Source: a virus. From it: a DNA stretch of 24,970 nucleotides. Below, one piece after another: positions 7,060 to 14,279 of the stretch. The translations under genes and the position numbers were made by a program. The notes below the pieces were generated by a model, which saw only the letters and a list, made by a program, of their open reading frames with translations, did not search any database and had not been told where the DNA came from. The stretch spans positions 1-24,970 of the IMG/VR virus record IMGVR_UViG_3300042197_002065; one strand, written 5' to 3'. Position 1 is the stretch's first letter. Each line of letters starts with the position of its first letter.

Positions 7060-7977
7060 TTATAGTTTATTTATAGCCCACTTATAGGCCTTTTCTTGTC
7101 CTTGAATTGTCATACCCCCAATATGAGGTGTAAATATACAATTTAATTTTGAATTATCCAAATTAAAAAATGGTGATTTTGAAATATCTCCAAATTCATC
7201 TTCAATTACATCAGCACCATATCCCCAAAGCTTCCGCTCTTTTAGTGCTGTGACCACATCAGATTCATTTACAATTTCACCACGAGATGTGTTCACCAAG
7301 AATTTAACATTACGAGAAAGTAAATCATAATCAATCATATATTTTGTTTCATCACTAACATGAACGTGAAGTGATACCGCATCACATATCTGAAATAAGT
7401 CTTCTAATTCTCTGACATTTGATTCATCTGAATATGGGTCGTAGATATATAATTGGGCGTCAAATGCTCTACAATACTTTGCCATCATTTTACCCAATCT
7501 ACCATATCCAACAATACCAACTTTAAAATCTTTCATTTGTTGACCCAAAAAGGGTAGGTAGTCCCAAGTTTTATTTTCCTTGGTAATGTTATTTGACAAT
7601 GTGATGTTTCTCATTAAGTCAAGAAGAAGACCAAATGCAAGTTCTGATGTTGATGGTAGTTGGTTGATTAGTTCATAATCTTTTGTCAAAGAATATATTT
7701 TTATTCCTACCGATTCACAATAATCAACATCAATGTGATTCATACCCGTAGAGCAGGTATTGATTAAGGATACATTTGTTCCGTTCAATAACTCTTCATC
7801 AATTTTATAAGTTTGTTGATTCGGATTACATAATATTACATCTATACTTTTATTTAGTAATAAATCCCTAACCTCTGATTTAGATCCCTCTTCTAACAAA
7901 AACACATTACCTTTTTCTGATAATAGTTGTAAGACACCATTCAAATGTTTTACGGGTGTAACCACAGCTATTTTCAT
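7060..7977 (-). CDS. D-isomer-specific 2-hydroxyacid dehydrogenase
   Basis: A 305-residue NAD-dependent dehydrogenase of the phosphoglycerate/lactate (D-2-hydroxyacid) family. 'VGIVGYGRLGKMMAKYCRAF' (153-172) is the NAD-binding loop with an aspartate at the end of strand 2 (D180). 'FLVNTSRGEIVNE' carries the catalytic arginine R232, 'GADVIEDE' the acidic partner and 'IFTPHIGG' the catalytic H285. All catalytic residues are present, and the length is near the family's usual 310-330. It interconverts a 2-keto acid and a D-2-hydroxyacid. Inside a sugar operon this could make a lactate-like substituent or oxidise a sugar-acid intermediate; that is inference. It overlaps its upstream neighbour as ATGA. 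Confidence 0.9.
   Translation of the reverse strand: MKIAVVTPVKHLNGVLQLLSEKGNVFLLEEGSKSEVRDLLLNKSIDVILCNPNQQTYKIDEELLNGTNVSLINTCSTGMNHIDVDYCESVGIKIYSLTKDYELINQLPSTSELAFGLLLDLMRNITLSNNITKENKTWDYLPFLGQQMKDFKVGIVGYGRLGKMMAKYCRAFDAQLYIYDPYSDESNVRELEDLFQICDAVSLHVHVSDETKYMIDYDLLSRNVKFLVNTSRGEIVNESDVVTALKERKLWGYGADVIEDEFGDISKSPFFNLDNSKLNCIFTPHIGGMTIQGQEKAYKWAINKL
7068..7075 (-). promoter_or_regulatory. Candidate T4-type late promoter (TATAAATA)
   Basis: The minus strand reads GGGCTATAAATAAACTATA here, an exact match to the T4 late -10 box TATAAATA. Transcription would begin close to 7055-7060, just before an AAGGAAA ribosome-binding site and the ATG at 7047. The site lies inside the last codons of the upstream dehydrogenase gene. 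At this base composition an 8-base match is expected a few times per strand by chance, so only its placement at a gap with a good ribosome-binding site makes it plausible. Confidence 0.35.
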
Positions 7978-8918
7978 AACTCAAAAGTTTTTAAAGGACC
8001 TTTTTTGTAGTCGTGATGATAAAAGTCGTGTATTAATCCACTCGTGTACCTTTCCGTTGGGAATGTATTTTTTACACTATCACGCTCCCATCCCCAAGTA
8101 TTTTTCCAATATACAAAATGTGGACCATAATCTCCAAAGTGTTTTGAGTCTCCAAGTTGTGCTGCTTTTGCTGATTTAATTGGAACTTTACCCTCTTTGA
8201 TGTGTTGGTCGTGCCAGATTTGTAGGAATGGTATAGTTACATTGTAAACACTTTGATTCAAAAACTGAATACAAATGTCATCAAAAGCACAAAACAAATG
8301 ATAATTGTCGGTGACCTTAATGTATTTTTTGAATAGTTCCACATTTATAGCCAGACCCATATCCACAGGCGATTCAACTGCAATAGCACGAGTACCACCC
8401 CACACTTCCCAATCAAGTTTCATATCAGGAGTTCTATACCAACCACCACGACCTGGCAAAGATGTTAATGGAGACCTACCTAACATACCACATTGAGTTT
8501 CGGTAATTGTTTTTTGATTATTTACACCACATTGTGGTCCAATAATATTAAATCCAACAATCCCAAAATTGTCTAATTTGTTGGAATTTACGATTGATTC
8601 AAACTTTGAAAAAAAGTCATTTGTTAAAATATGAGAATCGTGAGTCATCCAAACAACATACTTGATATTCATATTAATTGAATCCAAGTGGTCAATCATA
8701 GTTTGCGTTGCGTTTTGTAATCCTCTGGCCTTATTTAGAATAAAAGGAATGTTATATTTTTCACAAACGGATTTTCCAAGAAAAATTTCATCTTCATCTG
8801 AAAAGTCATCTACATTTACAAAGTAGTATCCATTTGTGTGATGTTGATTTCTATTAATAAAATCTTCTAACAACGAATAGTTGTTTCTTGAAGACAAAAA
8901 GATTGCTATGTTTTTCAT
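7974..8918 (-). CDS. Putative GT-A-fold glycosyltransferase
   Basis: A 314-residue protein with a GT2-like N-terminus. 'IAIFLSSRNNYSLLEDFI' is the first strand and helix, 'GYYFVNVDDFSDEDE' the acidic nucleotide loop, 'NKARGLQNATQTMIDHLDS' the helix usually preceding the metal site and 'YVVWMTHDSHILTNDFF' (THDS) the DxD-like position. A long middle with 'GPQCGVNN' and 'GRGGWYRTPDMKLDWEVWGG' precedes 'HLFCAFDDICIQFLNQ', which resembles the ED-type catalytic region, and 'IWHDQHIKEGK', a histidine-rich donor/acceptor motif. No membrane segment is seen. Acceptor and sugar are unknown. It sits in the middle of the glycan operon with ATGA overlaps at both ends. A GT2-type function is likely but the family is not one I can name precisely. 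Confidence 0.65.
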   Translation of the reverse strand: MKNIAIFLSSRNNYSLLEDFINRNQHHTNGYYFVNVDDFSDEDEIFLGKSVCEKYNIPFILNKARGLQNATQTMIDHLDSINMNIKYVVWMTHDSHILTNDFFSKFESIVNSNKLDNFGIVGFNIIGPQCGVNNQKTITETQCGMLGRSPLTSLPGRGGWYRTPDMKLDWEVWGGTRAIAVESPVDMGLAINVELFKKYIKVTDNYHLFCAFDDICIQFLNQSVYNVTIPFLQIWHDQHIKEGKVPIKSAKAAQLGDSKHFGDYGPHFVYWKNTWGWERDSVKNTFPTERYTSGLIHDFYHHDYKKGPLKTFEL

Positions 8919-9691
8919 TTTTCCAAAATTACATCAGATGGTTGTACTCCCCAACAACATAAGAATAATTCACATGATCTATCGACTACGGTTGTATCTC
9001 GCATTTCATATTGTGCAATACGCATCAATGCTTGGTCGTTAATTCTAGATTTACCTATTAATGAATTTGCAATTTCCAATTGTTGTTTTAAACTAGTTGT
9101 TTTTCCAAATCCACCACCTGAATTCATGTATCGCCATGGTGATTTAAATGTGTCATCATGTTGTATAACTTCATTGAGTTTGTTATCAATATCCGGTACG
9201 GATCCATGTTTACTGTTTAACCATTTGCCATGAGATGTTGTTGGATAGTTATTCTTCTCAGCATTCCAAACGAAATCATATTCACCATAAACCTTTTTGA
9301 ATTTTTCAAAAAATACATCAGGACTTTCAACAAAAAATACATCACTATTATCACACCAAAAAACATATTCAGTTTTGATTAACCCCTGATTAATTGCTTT
9401 CAAGGTTTCGGTTATCTTTTGTTGACTTCCCTTCCAAAACCCATCGGTTGGTTTCCATTCTAAATTTAAAACATTAAATCCATATTGTTTTCCAGACTCT
9501 TCAAATATAGTGCTTTTACCAGCAATACTCCCACCCTTCCAACTGATAAAAGTATAGTCTTTTTGGATTGGGTGATGTTTTGTTTGAAATTGTAATTTTT
9601 CAATTTCTTTGTATAAATCACCTTGTTTTCCCGTACCATTTCCGTGAATCAAAATTGGTGATGTATTATGTTCTTTTACTATTAGTTTCAT
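8915..9691 (-). CDS. PLOD-like GT-A glycosyltransferase
   Basis: A 258-residue GT-A protein related to the glycosyltransferase domain of procollagen galactosyl-/glucosyltransferases (PLOD1-3-like). 'EYVFWCDNSDVFFVESPDVF' contains the metal site (D114, D117), 'MNSGGGFG' (189-196) and 'RINDQALM' (216-223) follow in the family order. An unusual feature is 'SPILIHGNGTGK' at residues 11-22: a P-x-x-x-HGNG string normally found near the C-terminus of these domains, where its histidine binds donor. Here it comes first, suggesting circular permutation or a transposed motif. The gene begins one base after the stop of the upstream methyltransferase (TAA-A-ATG). Acceptor is unknown; related proteins glycosylate either proteins or glycans. 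Confidence 0.75.
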   Translation of the reverse strand: MKLIVKEHNTSPILIHGNGTGKQGDLYKEIEKLQFQTKHHPIQKDYTFISWKGGSIAGKSTIFEESGKQYGFNVLNLEWKPTDGFWKGSQQKITETLKAINQGLIKTEYVFWCDNSDVFFVESPDVFFEKFKKVYGEYDFVWNAEKNNYPTTSHGKWLNSKHGSVPDIDNKLNEVIQHDDTFKSPWRYMNSGGGFGKTTSLKQQLEIANSLIGKSRINDQALMRIAQYEMRDTTVVDRSCELFLCCWGVQPSDVILEK

Positions 9692-9692
9692 T

Positions 9693-10298
9693 TTAATGCC
9701 AAATTATTTTTGTTATTACACCCTCATAGTCTACAAGAATCCTATCAGGTCCACCTTTAATCGCGTTTCCAAAGTTATATCCGGATTCGTGACCTATAAA
9801 TTTTACAATCTCCAACACATTAGAGTTTACAGCAAGGGTTACAGCTTCTTTAATACCAGGATTTATAGTTGAACCATAATCATCAAATAACAAATAACAC
9901 TCCGTATCACAATTCATTCGTGTAATCCGATTTATATCATATACAAGTTCTTCATATTTGTGACCACCGTCAACAAAAAACATAGAGACCATATCATCTA
10001 TTGGTAAAACTTCATTTGTATAAAGATTAAAATTTGATATATAGTTTATGTTTGTTCTATCTGAATTTAAACGCATAGCTTCTGCGTTGTCTTGGTAATT
10101 AACAGTGTGAACTTTACTAAACAAATAAGACAAAACTCGTGAGGTCTGACCTTTATGAGTTCCAAACTCAACTGCAACTTTATCATCAAATCCTTGGAAA
10201 AACTCCCAAACATCTGATTTAAATTTAAATGAAGTGGTGCTTAGATTTTGAGTTTTATCTTCACCAATTTCATTTAATACTTCAATTATACTTTTCAT
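9693..10298 (-). CDS. Class I SAM-dependent methyltransferase
   Basis: A 201-residue methyltransferase of the Methyltransf_24 / CmcI-like type. 'VAVEFGTHKGQTSRVL' (41-56) is the SAM-binding motif I with E44-x-G-T-x-x-G, 'KVHTVNYQDNAE' follows as the ribose-binding region (though the usual acidic residue is replaced by asparagine-tyrosine), and 'MFFVDGGHKYEEL' (106-118) is the diagnostic VDGGH strand, followed by 'CYLLFDDYG' (motif with DD). Enzymes of this group commonly O-methylate sugars. It overlaps its upstream neighbour as ATGA and is followed by the PLOD-like transferase. The substrate is not determinable. A TATAAATA match lies 68-75 bases before its start but may be chance. Confidence 0.8.
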   Translation of the reverse strand: MKSIIEVLNEIGEDKTQNLSTTSFKFKSDVWEFFQGFDDKVAVEFGTHKGQTSRVLSYLFSKVHTVNYQDNAEAMRLNSDRTNINYISNFNLYTNEVLPIDDMVSMFFVDGGHKYEELVYDINRITRMNCDTECYLLFDDYGSTINPGIKEAVTLAVNSNVLEIVKFIGHESGYNFGNAIKGGPDRILVDYEGVITKIIWH

Positions 10299-11287
10299 AA
10301 CAATTTTTTAATTTCATCTAACATCAGAATTGTACTATTGAATTTCAATCCGCCAGCGATGGTATTATTTATAAATTCTTCTTTTTTTGTATACTCTCTT
10401 AAATATGATTTGAAATCTTTATTAATATCAAACAAACCATCATAGTCATAAAAATTTGATACTTGACCACTATGATTTATTAAAACTGTGGGTATACCAA
10501 GTTGTATAGGTTTGAATGCAAGAGTTGAGGGTGCTGATATTACTATTTTACTTTCTGATATGAGTTGGTTATCATTTTCAACATCTACTAATATACGATA
10601 ATTTAATGAATCGGGCAATATGTCTTCAAGATATTTTACATTATGTTTAAATCCACCTTCATCAGCTCTACTTTTGAGTTTTATTACCACCGGTAAATTA
10701 TATTCGTGTTGTAAAGACAATAGGTCTATTTTATCAAAAAGCTTTTCTCCAAAATTTATTTTAAATGGAGATACACGATTTGCTAAAAAGTTTACAATTA
10801 TCAAAATATGTTTTTTTTCAAAGTTTTGATAATTTATTAACTCATCATTTGATGGTATCCCTATTGGAATACAATAATCAAATTGACATTCCTTTTTACC
10901 AAAAACAAAACATTTATCAAATACAGTTTTGTATCCTTCTATTAGATATGGGTTATCGCCATTTCCGTGGGTACACGCCAACATCTGACATTTTTTGTTT
11001 TTATATATTTTGTTTAGAGCTGTTTTAGATGATAGTCTATTATCATCTGAAATAATTAAATCATATTTTGAACTATCACATTCATTGTTGAACACTTGAC
11101 TAAAATATTCACCATAGAATTTATCAAAATATAATCTTAAATCATTATCACCGATCCATTTGTGAGATGGTGACATCTGATACACTTTTAATAAATCCAA
11201 CTGATACTTTTTCGCAAGATGGGGTATGATTGGATAAATCCGTTCACCGACCCTATATTGTGAAGTTATGAATAATATTTTTTTCAT
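10295..11287 (-). CDS. Putative GT-B-like glycan biosynthesis protein
   Basis: A 330-residue protein with two Rossmann-like halves. The N-terminal half starts 'MKKILFITSQYRVGERIYPIIPHL' and contains 'DLIISDDN' and 'MLACTHGNGDN', where H-G-N-G sits where GT-B enzymes contact the acceptor or donor. The C-terminal half ends with 'SESKIVISAPSTLAFKPIQLGIPTVLIN', strongly reminiscent of the 'S-x-x-VIS-x-ST-x-x-EA-x-x-x-G-x-PT' region of CDP-glycerol phosphotransferases, UDP-GlcNAc 2-epimerases and capsule polysaccharide transferases. I cannot separate those possibilities. No signal peptide or membrane segment is visible. ATGA overlaps on both sides tie it to the operon. It could be a glycosyltransferase or a 2-epimerase-like enzyme feeding the nonulosonate route; the former seems likelier because the epimerase's catalytic pattern is not evident. 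Confidence 0.6.
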   Translation of the reverse strand: MKKILFITSQYRVGERIYPIIPHLAKKYQLDLLKVYQMSPSHKWIGDNDLRLYFDKFYGEYFSQVFNNECDSSKYDLIISDDNRLSSKTALNKIYKNKKCQMLACTHGNGDNPYLIEGYKTVFDKCFVFGKKECQFDYCIPIGIPSNDELINYQNFEKKHILIIVNFLANRVSPFKINFGEKLFDKIDLLSLQHEYNLPVVIKLKSRADEGGFKHNVKYLEDILPDSLNYRILVDVENDNQLISESKIVISAPSTLAFKPIQLGIPTVLINHSGQVSNFYDYDGLFDINKDFKSYLREYTKKEEFINNTIAGGLKFNSTILMLDEIKKLL

Positions 11288-11910
11288 TGATACATCCTAT
11301 GAATCTTAAACATCTCAACATACTTAATACCTCTACGAGAGCATTGGTAATTTGTATGAAAATCTTGAACTACTTCATCAGTAAAGTACAAATGCTTTCT
11401 CTGACTTTCAAAATTATCAAATTGTTTAATTTTCTCTTCTAAATATTCAGTCACATCTACAAATACATTTGGAATCCAAGTATCTAACGTGGATGGGGTT
11501 CTATAATCTACCACACTTATGGCGTGTCTTCTGCAAGCAGCCATTCCCACATTATTTATTTTTTTGTGGTCGTGGTGAGTGTCTTCTTCAGGTGGAAGTA
11601 AAATCAAATCATATAAAGATATGTCGTGGGTTGTTTCAATCTTATTAACCAAAAAATCATATGGAATGTTAATAGTATGGTCTTCTGATAAAAACGAACC
11701 GTTTACATTCGGTAAAGAACTCCAAATATTCATACACTCTTGGTGGCGATTTCTACTTGATGATGTATCAAATTTTCCACCAATTGAAATGGTTATAATA
11801 TCAAATTGGGTATCTTGAAACTTATACATACTTGCCAAAGCCCCATACTCAATATCATCCGGATGCGGTGATAGACACAATACTCTATCTGCGTTTAAAA
11901 ACTTAGCCAT
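11284..11910 (-). CDS. PIG-L/LmbE family deacetylase
   Basis: A 208-residue zinc-dependent de-N-acetylase of the PIG-L (LmbE) family. 'VLCLSPHPDDIEYG' (10-23) is the hallmark HPDD motif providing zinc ligands and catalytic aspartate, 'SSRNRHQECM' (51-60) matches the family R-x-x-E helix and 'PPEEDTHHDHKKI' (106-118) contains the second histidine pair (HxDH). Members remove acetyl groups from N-acetylglucosaminyl compounds. Near GTs and a nonulosonate synthase it would deacetylate a glycan or sugar intermediate; the substrate is inferred only. The start is the ATG at 11908-11910, one base after the TAA of the DUF616 gene with AAGGA about 10 bases before; a longer in-frame start would overlap by 23 bases without conserved residues. 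Confidence 0.88.
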   Translation of the reverse strand: MAKFLNADRVLCLSPHPDDIEYGALASMYKFQDTQFDIITISIGGKFDTSSSRNRHQECMNIWSSLPNVNGSFLSEDHTINIPYDFLVNKIETTHDISLYDLILLPPEEDTHHDHKKINNVGMAACRRHAISVVDYRTPSTLDTWIPNVFVDVTEYLEEKIKQFDNFESQRKHLYFTDEVVQDFHTNYQCSRRGIKYVEMFKIHRMYQ

Positions 11911-11911
11911 T

Positions 11912-12616
11912 TTATTTTTTTCCTTTATGTCCACTAATCATTTTAAAATAGTCGTTATTTCTAACATCACCTTCAAGGTAATCAATCTTAAAATTATTCT
12001 TCCACTCTACATAGTTTAAACTCATTTGGTCTCTACGAGAGTGATATTTCATTTCAATCCACCAATCTTCATCTACCTTTATACAAGATGGGTCATTATG
12101 TTTTCTGATAACAACGCTTGTCTCGGCTAATCCAAAATTTGATGGAAATCCTTCCGATTTGTATTTTTGTGCTTGAGCTACAATTACCGATGGATTATCT
12201 TTATAGTTTTTGGTTCTACGGTCCGGAGTTCTTGACATATTTTCTTTACCAAGTTGTAAAATAGCTTCGGCTTCTTGGTAAATACAATTTCTTTTATCAA
12301 AACATTTCATATGGTCGTATGTCTGAAATACCTTGTCATTAAACAATGGATTTAAGTCCTTTAACATTAACATATTACCATCCATCCACACGGAATATTC
12401 ATAATGTGGTAAATATCGGTGTGGTAAGGCTTTATACTTTCTGGCGTTTCGTGTAGGGTCATCATATACTTTATTAACCTTTACAACTTTCCAAAAATCA
12501 GATTCAAATTCGTGGTCAGTAAAACAAATATAATCTACATTATTAGATGTATATTGTGGAGATGGTAGTTCATCATACTTTCCAAAAATTGCGGTGTAAA
12601 CTACTGCTTTTTTCAT
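11912..12616 (-). CDS. DUF616 (TOD1/MUCI70-like) glycosyltransferase
   Basis: A 234-residue protein with the DUF616/TOD1-MUCI70 signature. 'AVVYTAIFGKYDEL' opens the domain, 'DYICFTDHEF' follows, 'PTRNARKYKALPHRYLPHYEYSVWMDGNM' (in parts) is the highly characteristic stretch containing the putative metal-binding D-G-N, and 'MSRTPDRR' plus 'RDQMSLNYV' (the DQ position of GT-A enzymes) come later. The family is classed as glycosyltransferase-like and appears in bacterial glycan clusters and plants. It likely transfers a sugar in the cytoplasm. ATGA overlap with the upstream gene and a one-base gap to the PIG-L gene show coupling. Sugar and acceptor are unknown. Confidence 0.82.
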   Translation of the reverse strand: MKKAVVYTAIFGKYDELPSPQYTSNNVDYICFTDHEFESDFWKVVKVNKVYDDPTRNARKYKALPHRYLPHYEYSVWMDGNMLMLKDLNPLFNDKVFQTYDHMKCFDKRNCIYQEAEAILQLGKENMSRTPDRRTKNYKDNPSVIVAQAQKYKSEGFPSNFGLAETSVVIRKHNDPSCIKVDEDWWIEMKYHSRRDQMSLNYVEWKNNFKIDYLEGDVRNNDYFKMISGHKGKK

Positions 12617-13455
12617 AGATAAAATTCACTTCTAATAAAGTTTGACCCAAGGTTTGGTCTTGCAATTGTAAATGTAGGTGCGTAATTTGAAATAGTATCA
12701 TTAACACCGGTCTGATTACCCACATTGAATTTGGCTTGTGTTTTGATATATAACTGAATACGAATATCAATGTGTCTCATATCTAAAGCCCTCTTAAAAT
12801 TTAAACCAACATCATACGATTTACTCCAATAAAACATAGGTAAGTTATACTCATCAAGTTTTTGTTGAATTTTTTCAATACCAACTCCATCAAATTTGTT
12901 AGAAATCAAAAGAGTTCCAAAATCACCACTACAATGGTTCTTGATTATATTGTCACCAAACTCACGTTCTTGGTCGGTAAAATAAATCTCGGGCTCAATG
13001 TTTGTATAATCATCAAATTGCCAGAATCGTAAAATTTGCTCTAAAAGGGGAACTTCTTCTAAACCATCATAAATACGATAGTGGTCATTAAATACATCAC
13101 CCTCAAACGAGTCAATAAACCCATCTACATATGGGTTATTATCAAAGATGGTATGAACCACCTCAAAGGGGTCTTCCCAAGACGACCAGTTAGATTCTAA
13201 ATCACCAAACATTTCACGAAGTAATTTTGGAGATGGTATCCAAACCTTACATTGTGAATATTTTTCTTTTAGTTTTCGTGGAAATGCTGAAATAATTCCC
13301 CAATCACCCACACCAAAACAAGTTCGTAAAATTACAAAATTTTGGTCTTGAAGATACTCATCGGGTATAAATGAGGGGTCATCTATTGAAAACCCAAGTT
13401 TACCAACTTCACCTACGTTATAAACTTTATTGTTATATGTTCTCCAAAAAATCAT
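12613..13455 (-). CDS. GT9-like (heptosyltransferase-fold) protein
   Basis: A 280-residue protein with weak similarity to ADP-heptose:LPS heptosyltransferases. 'NFVILRTCFGVGDWGIISAFPRKL' resembles the family start (hIlR-x-x-x-xGDxxxxxPx), and the C-terminus 'KFNVGNQTGVNDTISNYAPT' resembles the donor motif (IGNDTGPxHxAxxxGxP) with asparagine/threonine in place of histidine. The middle is divergent, and at 280 residues it is shorter than GT9 enzymes (about 320-350). The missing histidine may mean an altered donor or lost catalysis. Start at ATG 13453-13455 overlaps the dehydrogenase stop as ATGA, and a GGAAGGGCGG stretch lies upstream. Glycan-related function is supported mainly by this fold pattern and by the neighbours. 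Confidence 0.6.
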   Translation of the reverse strand: MIFWRTYNNKVYNVGEVGKLGFSIDDPSFIPDEYLQDQNFVILRTCFGVGDWGIISAFPRKLKEKYSQCKVWIPSPKLLREMFGDLESNWSSWEDPFEVVHTIFDNNPYVDGFIDSFEGDVFNDHYRIYDGLEEVPLLEQILRFWQFDDYTNIEPEIYFTDQEREFGDNIIKNHCSGDFGTLLISNKFDGVGIEKIQQKLDEYNLPMFYWSKSYDVGLNFKRALDMRHIDIRIQLYIKTQAKFNVGNQTGVNDTISNYAPTFTIARPNLGSNFIRSEFYL

Positions 13456-14279
13456 TCCGAAACCGCCCTTCCTTTCATTTTTTCCCAATCTCTTTCAGGT
13501 CTAACCTCAAGATTGGTTTTCCATCCACCTTCAATCGTATTCATATTTACATTGTGTTCTTTTGCAAATGAAATCAATGCGTTTACATCTTTTGGAAAAC
13601 AAGTTCCACCATATCCCAATCTACCATCCGGACCCGGAACGTGAAGATGTGAATCACCAATACGACCATCGGAGGCAAATCCGTAAAGTGCATCATTCCA
13701 ATTGACACCAATTTCCACACCCAAACGATAAAACTCATTCATCACAGCAACTTTGGTAGCAAAGAATGTATTGTTCATATACTTGATATATTCCGCTGTT
13801 GTAGAGTCCGTATGGATGATATGTCGGTTCATAAATCTTTGATTAAATAACTCCTCTACTCTTTTAGTCAAAGATTCTTCACCACCAAAGATAATTCGTG
13901 CTTGAGTCAACATATCCAACTTCGCAGTTCGTTCGGTCAAAAACTCCGGACAAAATACAATGTCGTATCCATACTTTTCTACAAGACCTTTTGTCGTGCC
14001 AGGCAAGACCGTGGACTTGATAATAAAGATAGTATCCTCTTTTGGTGTAATAGATTCAAAGAATTTCTCAATAAATGAAATATCTTGTGAACCATCCATT
14101 TTCATAGGAGTGGGAAGAGCTACAAAGATAAACTCTTGTTCAAGGGTCTCCTCAAGAGTATGAGTAGCCCTCAAAGGGTCAATGTCGTAAACACGAACAT
14201 CTGCGGTTGGGGAGAACGCAAACGCTTGAGATTCTCCAACAAACCCATTACCTATAATTCCAACTTTATAGCGAATCAT
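13452..14279 (-). CDS. Short UDP-glucose/GDP-mannose dehydrogenase (no C-terminal UDP-binding domain)
   Basis: A 275-residue NAD-dependent nucleotide-sugar dehydrogenase. 'VGIIGNGFVG' (6-15) is the NAD loop, 'VFCPEFLTERTA' (108-119) the conserved CPEFL strand, 'AEYIKYMNNTFFATKVAVMNE' (in parts) supplies catalytic K166 and N170, and 'YGGTCFPKDVNAL' (223-235) contains nucleophile C227. The family oxidises UDP-glucose or similar sugars twice to the uronic acid. Full-length enzymes are about 390-440 residues; this one stops just after the central domain, so the C-terminal nucleotide-sugar domain is absent. Such short forms occur in phages. The ATG at 14277-14279 is chosen because it starts the conserved Rossmann strand; it overlaps the upstream GT2 gene by 14 bases. 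It would supply a uronic acid donor, adding negative charge to the glycan. Confidence 0.88.
   Translation of the reverse strand: MIRYKVGIIGNGFVGESQAFAFSPTADVRVYDIDPLRATHTLEETLEQEFIFVALPTPMKMDGSQDISFIEKFFESITPKEDTIFIIKSTVLPGTTKGLVEKYGYDIVFCPEFLTERTAKLDMLTQARIIFGGEESLTKRVEELFNQRFMNRHIIHTDSTTAEYIKYMNNTFFATKVAVMNEFYRLGVEIGVNWNDALYGFASDGRIGDSHLHVPGPDGRLGYGGTCFPKDVNALISFAKEHNVNMNTIEGGWKTNLEVRPERDWEKMKGRAVSE

Noticed and set aside
10366-10373. TATAAATA on the minus strand inside the 10295-11287 gene
   Set aside because: It is about 68-75 bases upstream of the next start and inside coding sequence, with no intergenic gap. It fits chance expectation; mentioned but not listed as a promoter.
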